From the NCBI RefSeq assembly GCF_024713945.1, contig NC_134681.1, forward strand, positions 1,860,001 to 1,924,000: DNA of 64,000 bases, read 5' to 3'. The notes under the pieces were generated by a model. The model saw only the letters and a program-made list of their open reading frames with translations. It was not told the DNA's origin and made no database searches. Numbering within the stretch: position 1 is the first letter of the stretch; every line of letters starts with the position of its first letter. The DNA comes from Dermatophagoides farinae (Eukaryota; Arthropoda; Arachnida; Sarcoptiformes; Pyroglyphidae). The position numbers were made by a program, and so were the translations under genes. This document shows positions 25,059-37,000 of this stretch, one piece after another.

Positions 25059-25114
25059 GCCATCTAGTGATTTTAGGCTGAAAATGCAGTTAGTAATGAA
25101 AATCACTAGATGGC
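25059..25114 (+). repeat. Perfect 16-bp inverted repeat with 24-nt loop
   Basis: The arm GCCATCTAGTGATTTT at 25059-25074 pairs perfectly with 25099-25114. The loop is 25075-25098. The stem is mixed sequence, not a microsatellite, and the whole unit is 56 nt, close to the size of a short microRNA precursor. The arm shares CTAGTGATTTT with miR-7, but in a different register and without the miR-7 seed, so I do not call it miR-7. Confidence 0.7.
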
Positions 25115-26465
25115 GAGTCAATCTTAAGCTTTTTCGTAATTTTTTTTTTCGTAACAATTTTTTTCTGCTATTAAAAAATTGAACAATTTTCAAATGAATT
25201 ATGACCTGTCTATGAGGTAAAGAAAAATTGATTATCAATCAACAATAATAGAAAAAAAATAGACCACATGATCATTCTAATAGTGGCAGCAGCTGTTACA
25301 AGAAAATAAAAATAAAAATATTCAGATTATGCTGGTCAACAGCGTATTTTTTTTTTTGATCCGATTATAGATTTGGCCGAAAAAAAACAGTCAGTCAATT
25401 TTTTCACATTTAATCTTTGAATCCTGCCATTTTTGGTTGACAATGAAAAATTTGACTTTGTCCCGTTTCCTGATGTCACTCATTTTGGGTAATATCGCCT
25501 GTTGACGAGCTGGTCAATGTGAATAACAAATGATAATCTGTGTTCCCCACCATGATGAAAATCGAGGTCGAACGAAAAAGTTTTGATTTGTTTTTTTTTT
25601 TTTTTTTTTTTGAAAAATTTACAAAAAAAAATTTCAAATTCACATTGATCTTTGTCGACCATTGGCATATATGCATGCTAATGGTAATCGATACATACAT
25701 CATCATCATCAACAACAACAGCAGCAGCAGCAGCCTTGGGGCATAGTTCAAGTTTTTTTTTCTTTCTTTCTTCTCCTTCTGATGGTTACAAAGTCAATGG
25801 CTATAACTTGTTTTTTCTCTGTGCATCCAAAGGAATGTATGTTGCCTGGATGATTTTTGTTTTCTATTCTAATTTACCAATTGAAATCTGATGACCAAAA
25901 AGACGATCATCATCATTTTTACAATTTATATATGAATTATAATATGGTTACTGTTGTTGGTCTATCCTGTTAGTGTGTTGATGTACAATGAACATTCCAT
26001 TTTTGAATTTTTTTTCGTTTTAAAAAAATTTGAATTTCCATCTTGCAGCTAGATAGCCAATTATTTATCGTCACCAAATAATGAATTGAACTGAATAAAG
26101 TGGTAGCCGTTGGTGGTGGTGGTGGTGTATAGGATCATTGATCGAAAACAGAAAGAAAAGAGAGTAAGAAATGAGGGGTGATGGCATCAATTGATCCGTG
26201 ACCACTATCTATCTATATATACCTATTATATATGTTATTAAGTAAGTGAAAGTGGACCGGTTTTTTTTTTGGTTTGTTTTTCTCTCCACTCTCATTGACC
26301 ATAACCACTACCCCATGCCACAAACTGAAACTGAAATAGAATTTTTTCACAATTGTATACTGAAATAACACAACTGTTCATTATTCTACTAGCATTCAGG
26401 AAAAATGTAATTTTTTCAATGAAAAATATATAAACACCACAATCATTATCATTATAATATACATG

Positions 26466-26467
<2 letters not shown>

Positions 26468-26498
<31 letters not shown>
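26468..26498. repeat. (ACT)10 microsatellite
   Basis: This is a pure ACT triplet array of 31 bp. A CGT/CGC triplet array lies about 75 bp further on at 26574-26601. No reading frame of interest spans them. Confidence 0.9.
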
Positions 26499-28145
26499 TC
26501 ATTTGCGAAAGAATTCATGCCAAAAAAAATATAGACAACAACAATGAAACGAAGAACGACAAAATGATTCTCCCGCCGTCGCCGTCGCCGTCGTCGTCGT
26601 TTGCTATTTCGTTTTTTTTTTTTTTTGTTTTCCAAAATCAGATTGTTGCTGGATGATGTATAGTTCGGTGGATTGTACATATGCACAGACACACACAAAC
26701 AACCATATCAAGTGTCTGTGTTTCATATAATAATAATAATATAAACGGAACTGAATTTTAGGCGCCATTTCGTATGTGTCCATTTATTCACTAAACAATA
26801 CATTGTCCGGTGTTTTTTTTTTCCTGTGTCTGTGTGTGTGTGTGTATGTAAAATTCTACAACCAGAATCATTTGTTTGTCTATGTGTGTGTTTTTTGTTT
26901 CACAAATGTTTCAAAATCAAAATCAAATTTACAATTGAAATCAATTCTGGATGATAATGAAACCGAGGTAGGTGATCAATTTGAATTCGATTTTTTTTTT
27001 TTTTGAAAATAATTTTATCGATTCACAATTGTCTTGTTTCTCGCTCTCTCTCTCTCTCTCTTTCTTTCTTTATTATATAAAATTAATCGTTTTTTTATTA
27101 TAATGATAATGTTGATGATGATGATGATTCATTTTCTTTACAATTATCAAGATCATTATCATAATCATCATCATCATCATTAAAAACTTTGATTTAATCA
27201 GATGAAACCCATGAATAATATGGCCATCATCTGGTTTAATAATAATACATTCAAACAAGTAGTGCTGGGTTCAGTTTAGTTTATCTGTGTGTGTGATTAT
27301 CAATTATCCACAAAATGGAAAATTAAACTTTTTTTTTTGAATTGTAAATTTATTTCAAATTAAATTTTCTTTATTATTCATCATCATCTTCATCATCATC
27401 ATCGTCATTTTCTTTGGTGGGAATAATTTTTGTTTTCCTTACGCTTGACGGCCATTGTTAATGATGATGATGAATGAATGAATGAATGATAAATAAACTG
27501 GTCAATGGTCATTTTTTGCAATGAATTTTGTGTTTAAAATTTTTTTTGAAAATCAAACCTGTATGATTTCCATACAGGTGGCCTTTTGTTTTTGGGTTCA
27601 ATTCCGAAAAAAAAAGAAAATACTTCTATAAAATGTCGATATCGTGACATTTTTATTGATGTTTGATCATTATTTTTTTTTATTATTGATTAATTTGCTT
27701 GATCATCATCATCATTTATTTTAATGTCAGAATGTCTTGTTTTGTTTTTTGTTTTTTTGGCAATTTATCGTCGAAAAATCCAGGCATCTGCCTTATTGTC
27801 CAATTCATTCGATTCAATTATTACCACACGCACACACACATTGCTTCTATAAACACCACCACCATCGCCACCACCAGTGTGAATGTGAAATTTTCTTTTT
27901 TGTTTCCAACGAACAAAAAAAAAATTCATGAATTTTCAACCAACAACAACAACAACAACTACAACATGAAAAGCAACATTTAAAATTCATTCGAATAGTG
28001 TAATTTAACCAGAACAAAAAAAAATGACAGAGAAAGACTAAATGATATTTGCAACACGTTCATCATCATCATCATCATCAAGTGATGAAGATAATTACAG
28101 GTAGTTATCATCATTATCCTATATATAGGTACACATGAATTTTGT

Positions 28146-28182
28146 AAAAAAAATTATTCGTCGAGCACGAATAATTTTTTTT
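28146..28182 (+). repeat. Perfect 16-bp hairpin with 5-nt loop
   Basis: The arm A8TTATTCGT at 28146-28161 is followed by the loop CGAGC and a perfect complement at 28167-28182 ending in T8. The A8/T8 ends make part of this expected in an A/T-tract-rich sequence, but the central ATTATTCGT/ACGAATAAT pairing is not repeat-derived. Confidence 0.75.
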
Positions 28183-28629
28183 CCCCATTCTATTCATTTG
28201 TTGATTGTGCAAAAAAAATGAATGAATGAAAAGAGACCCTTTTTTCAAGAAAAAAAAGGTCTGGTCATCATCATCATCATCATCATTTGATAATTGGCCA
28301 ATCGTTTTGTTTTGTTGTTGTTTTTTTTTGGGCAATCAAAGTTGATTCGTTTACCTTTTGTTTTTCTCACACACAATTACCTACGTCGTCGTCGTCGATG
28401 ATGATGATGACCGTGATTCAATCAATCATTTATTCATTCATTTTTTTTTCATTTTAAATTTGAAAATTTTGTTTGTTTGATATAAATGAATTTGAGAAAA
28501 AAAAACAAAAAAAAACAAAATTCCGTTTATCATCATTATCATCATCGTGAACATTTGGTGGGAACTAGAACCAACAAACACAATGATTTGAGATGATAAT
28601 GATGATGATGATGATTGTGGTTAACAGAT

Positions 28630-28657
28630 ACACACACACACACACACACACACACAC
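28630..28657. repeat. (AC)14 microsatellite
   Basis: This is a pure 28-bp AC array flanked by non-repeat sequence. Confidence 0.95.
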
Positions 28658-28907
28658 TGACAACTGATAATTATCGATTCATTGATTTTCTTCAATTTTT
28701 TTATTTTATTTTCCAACAATGAATTGTTTCAATGATAATAATGATACACATACACAGTTGATATTTTGTGTGTTGTCGTTGACGTTGTCGTTTTTTTTCA
28801 AGCATTCGTGTTTCGAATCAATTTGTTTTTTTCTTCTTTTTCTCATTTGGTAATTTTTCCAATATTTTGTTTGGTCAATTTTCATTCTTTTTAATTGTTT
28901 TCAGTTT

Positions 28908-28909
<2 letters not shown>

Positions 28910-28945
<36 letters not shown>
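28910..28945. repeat. T36 homopolymer
   Basis: This is the longest single-base tract in the window, 36 consecutive T. It may be partly a sequencing or assembly length error, which is common in such tracts. There is no adjacent retroposed gene and no target-site duplication that I can see to mark it as a poly(A) tail of a retrocopy. Confidence 0.9.
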
Positions 28946-28946
<1 letters not shown>

Positions 28947-30573
28947 ATCAATGTTGTCAATCTGTCGCACACACATAGAGAGAGAGAGAATTTTTTTTGT
29001 CATTTCCCCGTATGAAATATGAATCATTCATGAATCGATGAATTTCTAATTACAACGACAACAACAACAAATTGAAAAGAAGAAAAAGTTCAATGTCTTT
29101 TAAGGAAATGAAAAAAATATTTACATCATCGATCTATACAATACATATGATAATGATGAATTATTATATTTCCCTTTTTTTCGAATCAATTCAAATTGAT
29201 TGGTTGATTGATTGATTGTTTGATTGATTGATCGATTAAGAAATATGAATTTGATATAGAAAAGTTTTTTTTTTTTTTTTGTTTTTGTGTTTTGGCTGTG
29301 ATTGTTTTTTTCCCGTTTCTGTTGTTGTTGTTGCTGTTCTTTGGTGATACACCCCTTTTTTTCCATTGTAAAGTAAATTTATTCATACATATTTTTATCA
29401 TCAATCGATCTATCGATTGATTTTGATTTTATCGATCAATAAATTCCGGTGATTAGATTTTCAATTTTTTTTTGGATCAGTATAAAAAAATCGCACACAC
29501 AATCGTGTTGGATTATCTAATGATGATGATGGTGGTGGTTATGATCCAAGTAGAAAAGCTGATTTGATTTCCATTTGTGATCCATTTGATTGAACAATTG
29601 TTCATGGTGTTTTTGTTTTCCATCGGTATGAAAATCCCTAGCCAAAAAAAAAAAAAAATAAATAATACAAAAGATCAAAATCGATTCATCATCATCATCA
29701 TCATCTTGATCATCTGGAACACATTTCGAGCTAATTTCCTTTTTTTTTGTTTGCTTGTTTGTTTGCTTGCTTGAAAACTTTATCAATATTCATGAATGAA
29801 TAAATTTTCTCTTTCTGTGTGTGTGTATGTGTGTGTCATTTCTTTCCAAATGTTTGTTTTTTTTTCTTTGGTCCACATAAGAAAAATTTAAAAATAGACG
29901 ATCAAATATCGATCTAATGATGATCCTGTGTTTGGAAAAAAAAAATTCATTTATTCTAATCAGTCTACATATATCGTGTGTGTGTGTGTGTTCCAAAATT
30001 ATTGGTACGCACACACACTTACACACATTGTAGATTATTGGAATTTAATTTATCATCATCATCATCGTCTTTTGATATGAATCATTCATATGATGATGAT
30101 GGTTCGACGAAAAAAATAAAAATAAAAATGTGATCAAGATTTCCATTTGTGTGTCTACATATAATGTGATGTATCGGATTGATAGCTTTGATGTTTTTTT
30201 TTCAGCCGAAATAAATTTTTCGATTTTTTTTTTTTGGAAAATTTCTGATTTAATTTCGTAAATTTTTTAAGAAAAAAAAACAAAAAAAAAATAAACAAAC
30301 ATTCAACGTCTGCGTCGGCGTTGTTTGTTTTTTGCAACATTGATAAAAATCGAAATCCAACGAAAAAAAAGGAGAAAAAAAAATTCCAACTAAATCCGGT
30401 CTTGAAAATCTTGAATATATTTTATTAATCAGTGGTTTTTTTGCTTGAAATATTTCTCATTCACACACACACACACAAAAAAAAAACAAGCCAGTAAAAA
30501 CAATCCATCAAAATGCATTTCGGCTATCTACAATCATCATCATCAGCTACGGCCTCGAAAATTTGACACATAT

Positions 30574-30633
30574 GTTCCATATGGCCCAAAACACATACAT
30601 GTATGTGTATGGACCATAGGGCCATTGTGGAAC
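30574..30633 (+). repeat. Compound inverted repeat, about 60 bp
   Basis: An outer arm GTTCCATATGGCCC (30574-30587) pairs imperfectly with GGGCCATTGTGGAAC (30619-30633). Between them lies a perfect 18-bp palindrome, ACACATACATGTATGTGT (30591-30608). An alternative inner pairing of ATGGCCC with GGACCAT (30611-30617) is also possible with one mismatch. The unit folds on itself in either register. Confidence 0.65.
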
Positions 30634-32000
30634 AAAAAAAAAACAAAATAATACAATATTTGGTCCGATCTTCCATTTCTGCCACCATCACCGTCATGTT
30701 TTAAGGCGTTTTTTTCTCCATTGCTTTTTTCTGCTGATGATGAATGTGTGTGTGTGTGTGTGTGTATCACCATCAATTTGGGTTTTTCTATGAAGATGTG
30801 ATTGTCTATTGTTGTCAGGTTTGTTTTTTTTTCTCTTTTTTCTTCTCCATCCCAATCACCACCACCACAAATGTATTGAAACTGTTAATCAACGCCTGTT
30901 CATTTTTTTTTTTTTTATTTCACGGGTTTGTCATTTGTTTGTTCATTATTGTTGTTGTTTTTTTTTTTGCCGCAACGGTTTTTTTGTGAATGAATAAATA
31001 TGCCAATTGGGATGCTGATGCTAATGTCTGTGTGTGTGCAAGCAGAAATTTGAATGTGAAGAAAAAAAATTTCTAAAAAATTTTTATTTTCAATGTCAAA
31101 GTTGTTGTATACAATTATTTTGACCGGAAATTGATGGATCATGATTTAAATGAAAACGCTATATTTCTGCTCTTTTCAACAACAACAACAACAAAAAAAA
31201 TCGTTATTTTTGCTATTGTTTTCAATACCAAATTGATGATTGATAATTCAATCCATATACTACAAAACAAAACTTGTGGCCCTAGAAAATAAAAATGAGA
31301 CCCAATTTTTGTTGTTGTCGATGTTGATGATGATATTTTTCGTCCTTTCTCAGCCCCAGCCCCTACTATATCAACATCATCATCGATTCGTGTGAATGAT
31401 GATGATGATGTTGTCGTTGTTGTTTGTCTGAATGAAAAAAAACCAAACACACACACACACAAAATAATAATAGGAAATCCATCAATTCTTGAACTAAAGA
31501 AAAAAAAGAATGAACGATGAAATGAAAAACGAAGGCGCCATTCTTTTTTTTTCTCTCCATTTTGGCGACTTTTAGTTGTGTTTGATGGATACAATTGATT
31601 TTGGTTGCTTTCCGGGATCCGTTTTTTTCTGTAAAGTTTGTGTGTGTGTGTGTGTGTGCTTGTGTGTAAATAGTGATGGAATTCAGGGAACTTAATTTCA
31701 GTTTCAGAAGTTCAGTTTTCCATCATCATCATCATCAACAACAACTTTAGGGCCAGTGACTCTCTCTCTCTCTTTCTCATTCTGGATTCAATGGCTATTT
31801 CTACCCCTTTTTTTCTACTGCTTCTAAAACAAAGATTGAGAGAAATAAAACAAAAAAAAAACACTCTCTCTCTCTCTCTCTCTTTATTTCGCTGTGTGTG
31901 TGTGTGTAAATAAAATGGAATCCATTTTCAGTCCACATCCACATCATCATCATCATCATCATCATTATACAATCATCGGGTTGAATAAAATGAATGATCT

Positions 32001-35000
32001 GGTTGAACAAAATAAAAACTCTGTGTGTGTGTGTGTGCATGCTATGTGTATGTACACTCCATCATCATCATCATCATCATCAACTTTGGTATAAAAATGA
32101 AGAAAAAAAAAACTTTTTTTTTCAAAAAAACTTTCAAAAACAGCTTTATACCGACCACACCACTACCAAACAGCCAAAGAATTGAGTGTTCATAATGTTC
32201 ATAATAATGAAATGACAAAAAATATCAAAATCATATAAAATCGTCATATATATATATGTTATGTTATTGTCATCATTCAGAATGTTTTGGATCAAAAAAA
32301 AAAAAAAACGAAACGAAACGAAAGTTGAATTGAAATTTTCCATTTTTTTCCATTTTTTGATAAACTTTTTCTTTTAATTTTTTTTTCATAATTCATTCAG
32401 TCCTGCTGCTAAAACTTTTTTTTTTTTTTTTTGTTTCATCAAAAACAATTCATTCTTTCCAATTCATTCGATCCAGCCAATTTACAGTGATAAGAAATTA
32501 CGACGACAACGACAACGACAACGATGATGATTTACATTTATTGATTTTGAAAAGAAAAAAATTTTCTTCATTGCCATTTTCATAAATTTTCAAATGTCAT
32601 AAATACAAGAAAATGTAAAGCGTTTTCATTTTTTTTTACTTTAAAAATGAATAATCGATTTTTCTTTCTTTTTTTCGTTTTGCCCCCCCCCCACAAAAAA
32701 ATGCATTTGTCTTGTTTTTGTGTCTGAGCCTATAATAAGAATATTCTTAAACAAGTCATAATTTAGTCAACGAATAATAATAATAATATAATTATTATGA
32801 TTATGATGATGATGATTATTATTATTCTCTTTTTTCAATTCTTGTCATTTTTTTCAGAAAAAAAAATTCTGTTTCATAATTATTATGTAAATTTAAAATA
32901 CGTGGAATACGTGAAACTAATTATTATTATTATGCAACTTAAACATTCTTATGGTCTCTCTTTTTTTTCAACGGTTTTCTTCAGGGATATACCAGAAAAA
33001 AATGAGATATTGTTGTTGTTGTTGTCGTTGGTGGTGGTGGTGGTGGTAGTAGTAGTAGTGGTGGTGAAATGTTTTATTTCAGTTGGGCGTTTCAATTATT
33101 TTTCGCAGCAGTAGCAGCAGCAACAGCACACGATGATCATTTGATTGATTCATTTTTTTCTTATTAAAATGAACATTTATTAATATAATTGTTTTTCATC
33201 ACTAACACGGATATGAAACAATGATGTTGATGATGATGATGATGATGATGACAATGTTTAATACCATGTCACATATTGGATTGACTTGTCACGAAGCTAG
33301 CAAACAAACAAACAAACAAATGAAAAATAAATTCATCATCATCATCATCATCATCAGCACTGTGCAAAACCAGCAGTTGGTCTTACACTGTTGACATGGT
33401 TGACATGAAAATGTTAAACGAAACAGAAAAAAAATGTATCGGGTTGTCAATATCATATGATGATGATGATGATGATGTCATCGGTCAATTCTGGTTATTT
33501 TGTTTGTTGTGTAATTCTGGTTCTGTTCTGGTATCCATGTATTATTATTATATTTATTTATGTATATGTTGATGACATTTTGATTATATACATATTAAAA
33601 ACACTTTTATCCACGGGGTTCGATTGGTTATGTCACATTTTGTCTGTTTGTGTGTGTGTGTGTGTAATCCAAATGAAACATTGTTTGTTTGTTTTTTCAT
33701 TTCATTTTATTTCATTTCGTGATGATGATGATGAATAACAGGCTTTATCACTAATAAATAAAGTTGGTCCACACCACACCAACACACACACACACACATC
33801 AATCACATTCGATGAAAATCCATATATAAAGAAATTTTCTGGGAAAAGTTTGTTTTCTTCCATTACAAACAAGAAATATTCTTGCTTTATCACATCATGA
33901 TTGTCGCTCGAGGCTTTTATTGATTTTGTTGGATATTAAATAACAATGATGATGATGAAATAATTTAAATTTCATTACTCTATACATACATTTATTCTAT
34001 GTGTGTAGAATGGAAAAAAATTGAAATTGATTTGTCAGAATGAAAATTCATCATAAGCAAAATGATGATGAAAGAAAGAAACAAAATTCCAATTTCAATC
34101 GAATTTTCAATTCTTCAAACAAGTGAAAAAAAAATTACAATCCAGTTCTATACTCCACACATGTTTGTTTGTCTGTCTGTCTATTTCGGTTGTCACACTG
34201 TGTTGTTTGTCGATTTTTTTTTCTCTCCTTGTTGATATGTTGCGAAATTAAATTTTTTCAAGCTTTTTTTTCACTTGTTCAATCAATTGCGTTGCCATTT
34301 ATTTTTTTTACCATTTCATCGAAATGGTGAATGACAATTTATTCACGTTTTATTCATCACACATTCTCATTTCTCTCTTTGGTTGTTTGTTTGTTTTTTT
34401 TCATGTAACCAAAAAAAACGAAAATACGAAAAATCGATCGTTTCAATCGGTTCTTCATCCAATTTGTTTATTTGTTTGATTTATGTCAAATCTATGTGTG
34501 TGTGTGTGTGTCTCTGTCGATATCATACACAACAAGAAGTGAACAAATATGCCAGAATTTGACTGACTGCAACGCAAATATTCGTGTTTTGTTTGTTTGT
34601 TTGTCGAGATGATGATGATGGTTTTTTTTGGCAAGAATATTCAAGTGCTATACAATACAACACTTTTTTTTTCATCATCATTGTTGTCGTTGTTTAATTT
34701 TGAAATTCTTTGGGTTTGTCTTACATGATTTTTTTTTCGTTTCTCGTGTCTGTGTGTATGTGTGGAACAAGAATTATGCTGGAATGTTTATTTGGTTTGT
34801 TGTTGTTGTGGTACAATATTTTGTAAAAGAATTTTTCAATTTAGAAAAAAAAATGCGAAATGTTGAATGAATGAATGTTCGATGACCCACTGTATCCACT
34901 GTACCCACTTACACACACACAAAATATCAGTCTCATCATCAATATTTTCGGTTGATTTGATTTTGATTCAATTTTGGTGATAAAATGAAAAAAAAAAATT

Positions 35001-37000
35001 TTTTTTCCCATATATATTGTAACCATGAATGTAAAAAAAAATGTTTTCAACTTCAATATGAATTTTTTTTTTTTTTTTGATGATGATGATTTCCATATTG
35101 AATATTGGCAATAAAAAAAACATAGATATTAGAAACGGAAATGATGATTCGAATGAATCGAAAAAAAAACATTAAATATAAAAGGCAAGCGAAAATTTAA
35201 TTAAAATTCTAGACGAATCTTTTTTTTTTTGGCCAAAATTCCAACTACATCATCATCATCATCATCATCATCGTCTCATGATGGATCGAATGAATTTTCC
35301 AAATTCCAATTCCTCTCTATCTATCTATCTGTCTGTCTGTTTGTTTGTTCGACTGTCTTGTTTGTCTGTCGCTGACAAAAAAAAAAAAATATTGAAATCA
35401 AACAAGTTTTTCTCAAACAAACAAAATATAATTTGTTCCAGAAAACAAAACAAAAAAAAAATGTTTTTTCATTTGGAACAATGATTTCTGATGTGTGTGT
35501 GTGTGTGTGTGTGTGTATGCGATGGTAGAAGATTTCGCACAAATCATTTGCGAAATGACAGCTCTGAAAAAAAATGAAAGAAGAAGAAGAAAATTTGTTT
35601 GAAATGAAATAATTTTTCGTTTTCTTTCAAGTGTGTGTGTGTGTATGTATGTTTGAATGTGTTCGTGAGTGAGTTTTCAGATTCAATCCATAGAATTTTT
35701 TTCATCCATTTTTTTTCTCTGTTCTGAAAACTAAAGTGTCACGTGTCACTTTTTTTTCCATCATTTAATAATAATAATATTTCCAACATTGATGATGATG
35801 ATTGTCATGGTGATGTTGATGATGATTTGCGTTTCTCTCTATCTCTCTCTCTCGTTTTGCGATACACGAACTGCTGCAACCACTGTGAATAATATTCCAA
35901 TCTAACCTCTGACACACACACACACACATGATTTTTTTTTTGCAGTCAGGGTAAAGGTCACGTATGACACGTTGAATCAAATGATGATGGAAATGGAAAT
36001 GAAATTTTTTTTTGTTTCTATGATTCTCAACCATAGAGTGTGGTCAACAACAACAAATATAATTTGTTTCTTTCGCTGTCATGGAATCATTGCACGTGTT
36101 TGCTCTCATCATCATCACACACTGTTGTGTTGTTAATCATTCAATATTTGAGGCGTATTCGTATTCTGTATTTTTTTCCCTCTTGATGATCATCTGGAAG
36201 TTGTTATTTTATTTTTTTTTTTTTTTCGTAGGAATAAATCATCATCATCATCATCATCATCATATACGCCCAGTTAAAGTGTTAATGTTTAAATTGAAAA
36301 TGAAAATAAAGCGAATAAAATGGGCAGGTTTTTTTTGGATGTATGCGTGATTGAACATTTTTTTTTTTTTTTTTTGACAATTTACACGCCCAAAAAAAAA
36401 CATTGGCATGGATGTGTTAAACTATAATGACAGCAGTGGTCGTGATGGCTATGATGGTGGTGGTGGTGGTGGTTGAAATAATTTTACATTTCCATTTTAG
36501 TAATCCATCAATTTTTAAATTTTTTTTTTACATTTCTTTCACCTAAAAATTCATTATTATTGAAACTTTGATTTTGTCTGTGTGTGTGGGTGGATGGATG
36601 GATGGATTTGATATGTGTGTGTGTGTGTGTGTGTGGATAAACTTGAAATTCATGACGAATTGTGTATGTTCAAATCAATAATGATGTTCATCATCATTAT
36701 TATCATCAACTGTGTGTTTATGTAATATATGTGAATGGACAAAAGAAATGAAATGAAATGAAACGCTTCTTGATGATGATGATGATGATGATAATAATAA
36801 TATGTCATAACATTATTTGTGATTACATTTTATCTATTCTGTGTGTCGGTGTCTCGGTGTGTGTGTGTGTGTGTGTCTGACCATATTTGGAGCAATAAAT
36901 TGAATTTTTGTTTTTCGTTTTGCTTAGTAGTAGCAGTATTTTTGTGTACATTTTTTTCTTTTATTTTGTACAATTTTTATTATATTCAGAATTTTTTTCT
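32001..37000. other. Intergenic repeat-rich DNA
   Basis: No gene was recognised. It holds C10 at 32683-32692 (a rare base run here), a GTT-GGT-AGT compound triplet array at about 33011-33066, (GAT)n near 33229-33251, (CAAA)5 near 33300-33319, (TG)12 at 35492-35516, (ATC)n near 36240-36262, (GT)n near 36615-36633 and (GAT)n near 36772-36790. Confidence 0.8.
35492..35516. repeat. (TG)12 microsatellite
   Basis: This is a pure TG array of 25 bp. Confidence 0.95.

Larger units (their letters stand above)
23590..28000. other. Divergent intergenic region, SNX3 upstream side
   Basis: It presumably contains the SNX3 promoter. It holds (GT)11 at about 23754-23776, the candidate UTR intron above, (CTA)n at about 25004-25028, a 16-bp perfect hairpin at 25059-25114, T21 at 25591-25611, (CAG)n at about 25719-25735, (ACT)10 at 26468-26498, a CG-rich (CGT/CGC)n array at about 26574-26601, and (CT)n at about 27041-27060. 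No coding exon was recognised. Confidence 0.75.
28001..32000. other. Intergenic repeat-rich DNA
   Basis: No gene was recognised. It contains a 16-bp-stem hairpin at 28146-28182, (AC)14 at 28630-28657, T36 at 28910-28945, a (TTGA)n cluster near 29199-29232, a TG array and an opposing CA array near 29975-30026, a compound hairpin at 30574-30633, (GT)10 near 30747-30766, (TG)10 near 31639-31658, (CT)n near 31863-31883 and (ATC)n near 31942-31964. Confidence 0.8.

Noticed and set aside
25059-25080. miR-7 gene suggested by CTAGTGATTTT
   Set aside because: The miR-7 seed (GGAAGA) is absent and the pairing arm does not match the miR-7 star. Only an internal 11-mer is shared.
28910-28945. T36 as the poly(A) tail of a minus-strand retroposon
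   Set aside because: No gene-like or SINE-like sequence, internal Pol III box or target-site duplication is visible beside it.
31139-31594. 151-residue minus-strand open frame
   Set aside because: It is rich in Ser/Thr/Val/Phe homopolymers from triplet repeats and T tracts, with no family resemblance.
33614-33630. GGGGTTCGATTGG as a tRNA T-arm
   Set aside because: The downstream T-stem complement, an A-box and an acceptor stem are absent.
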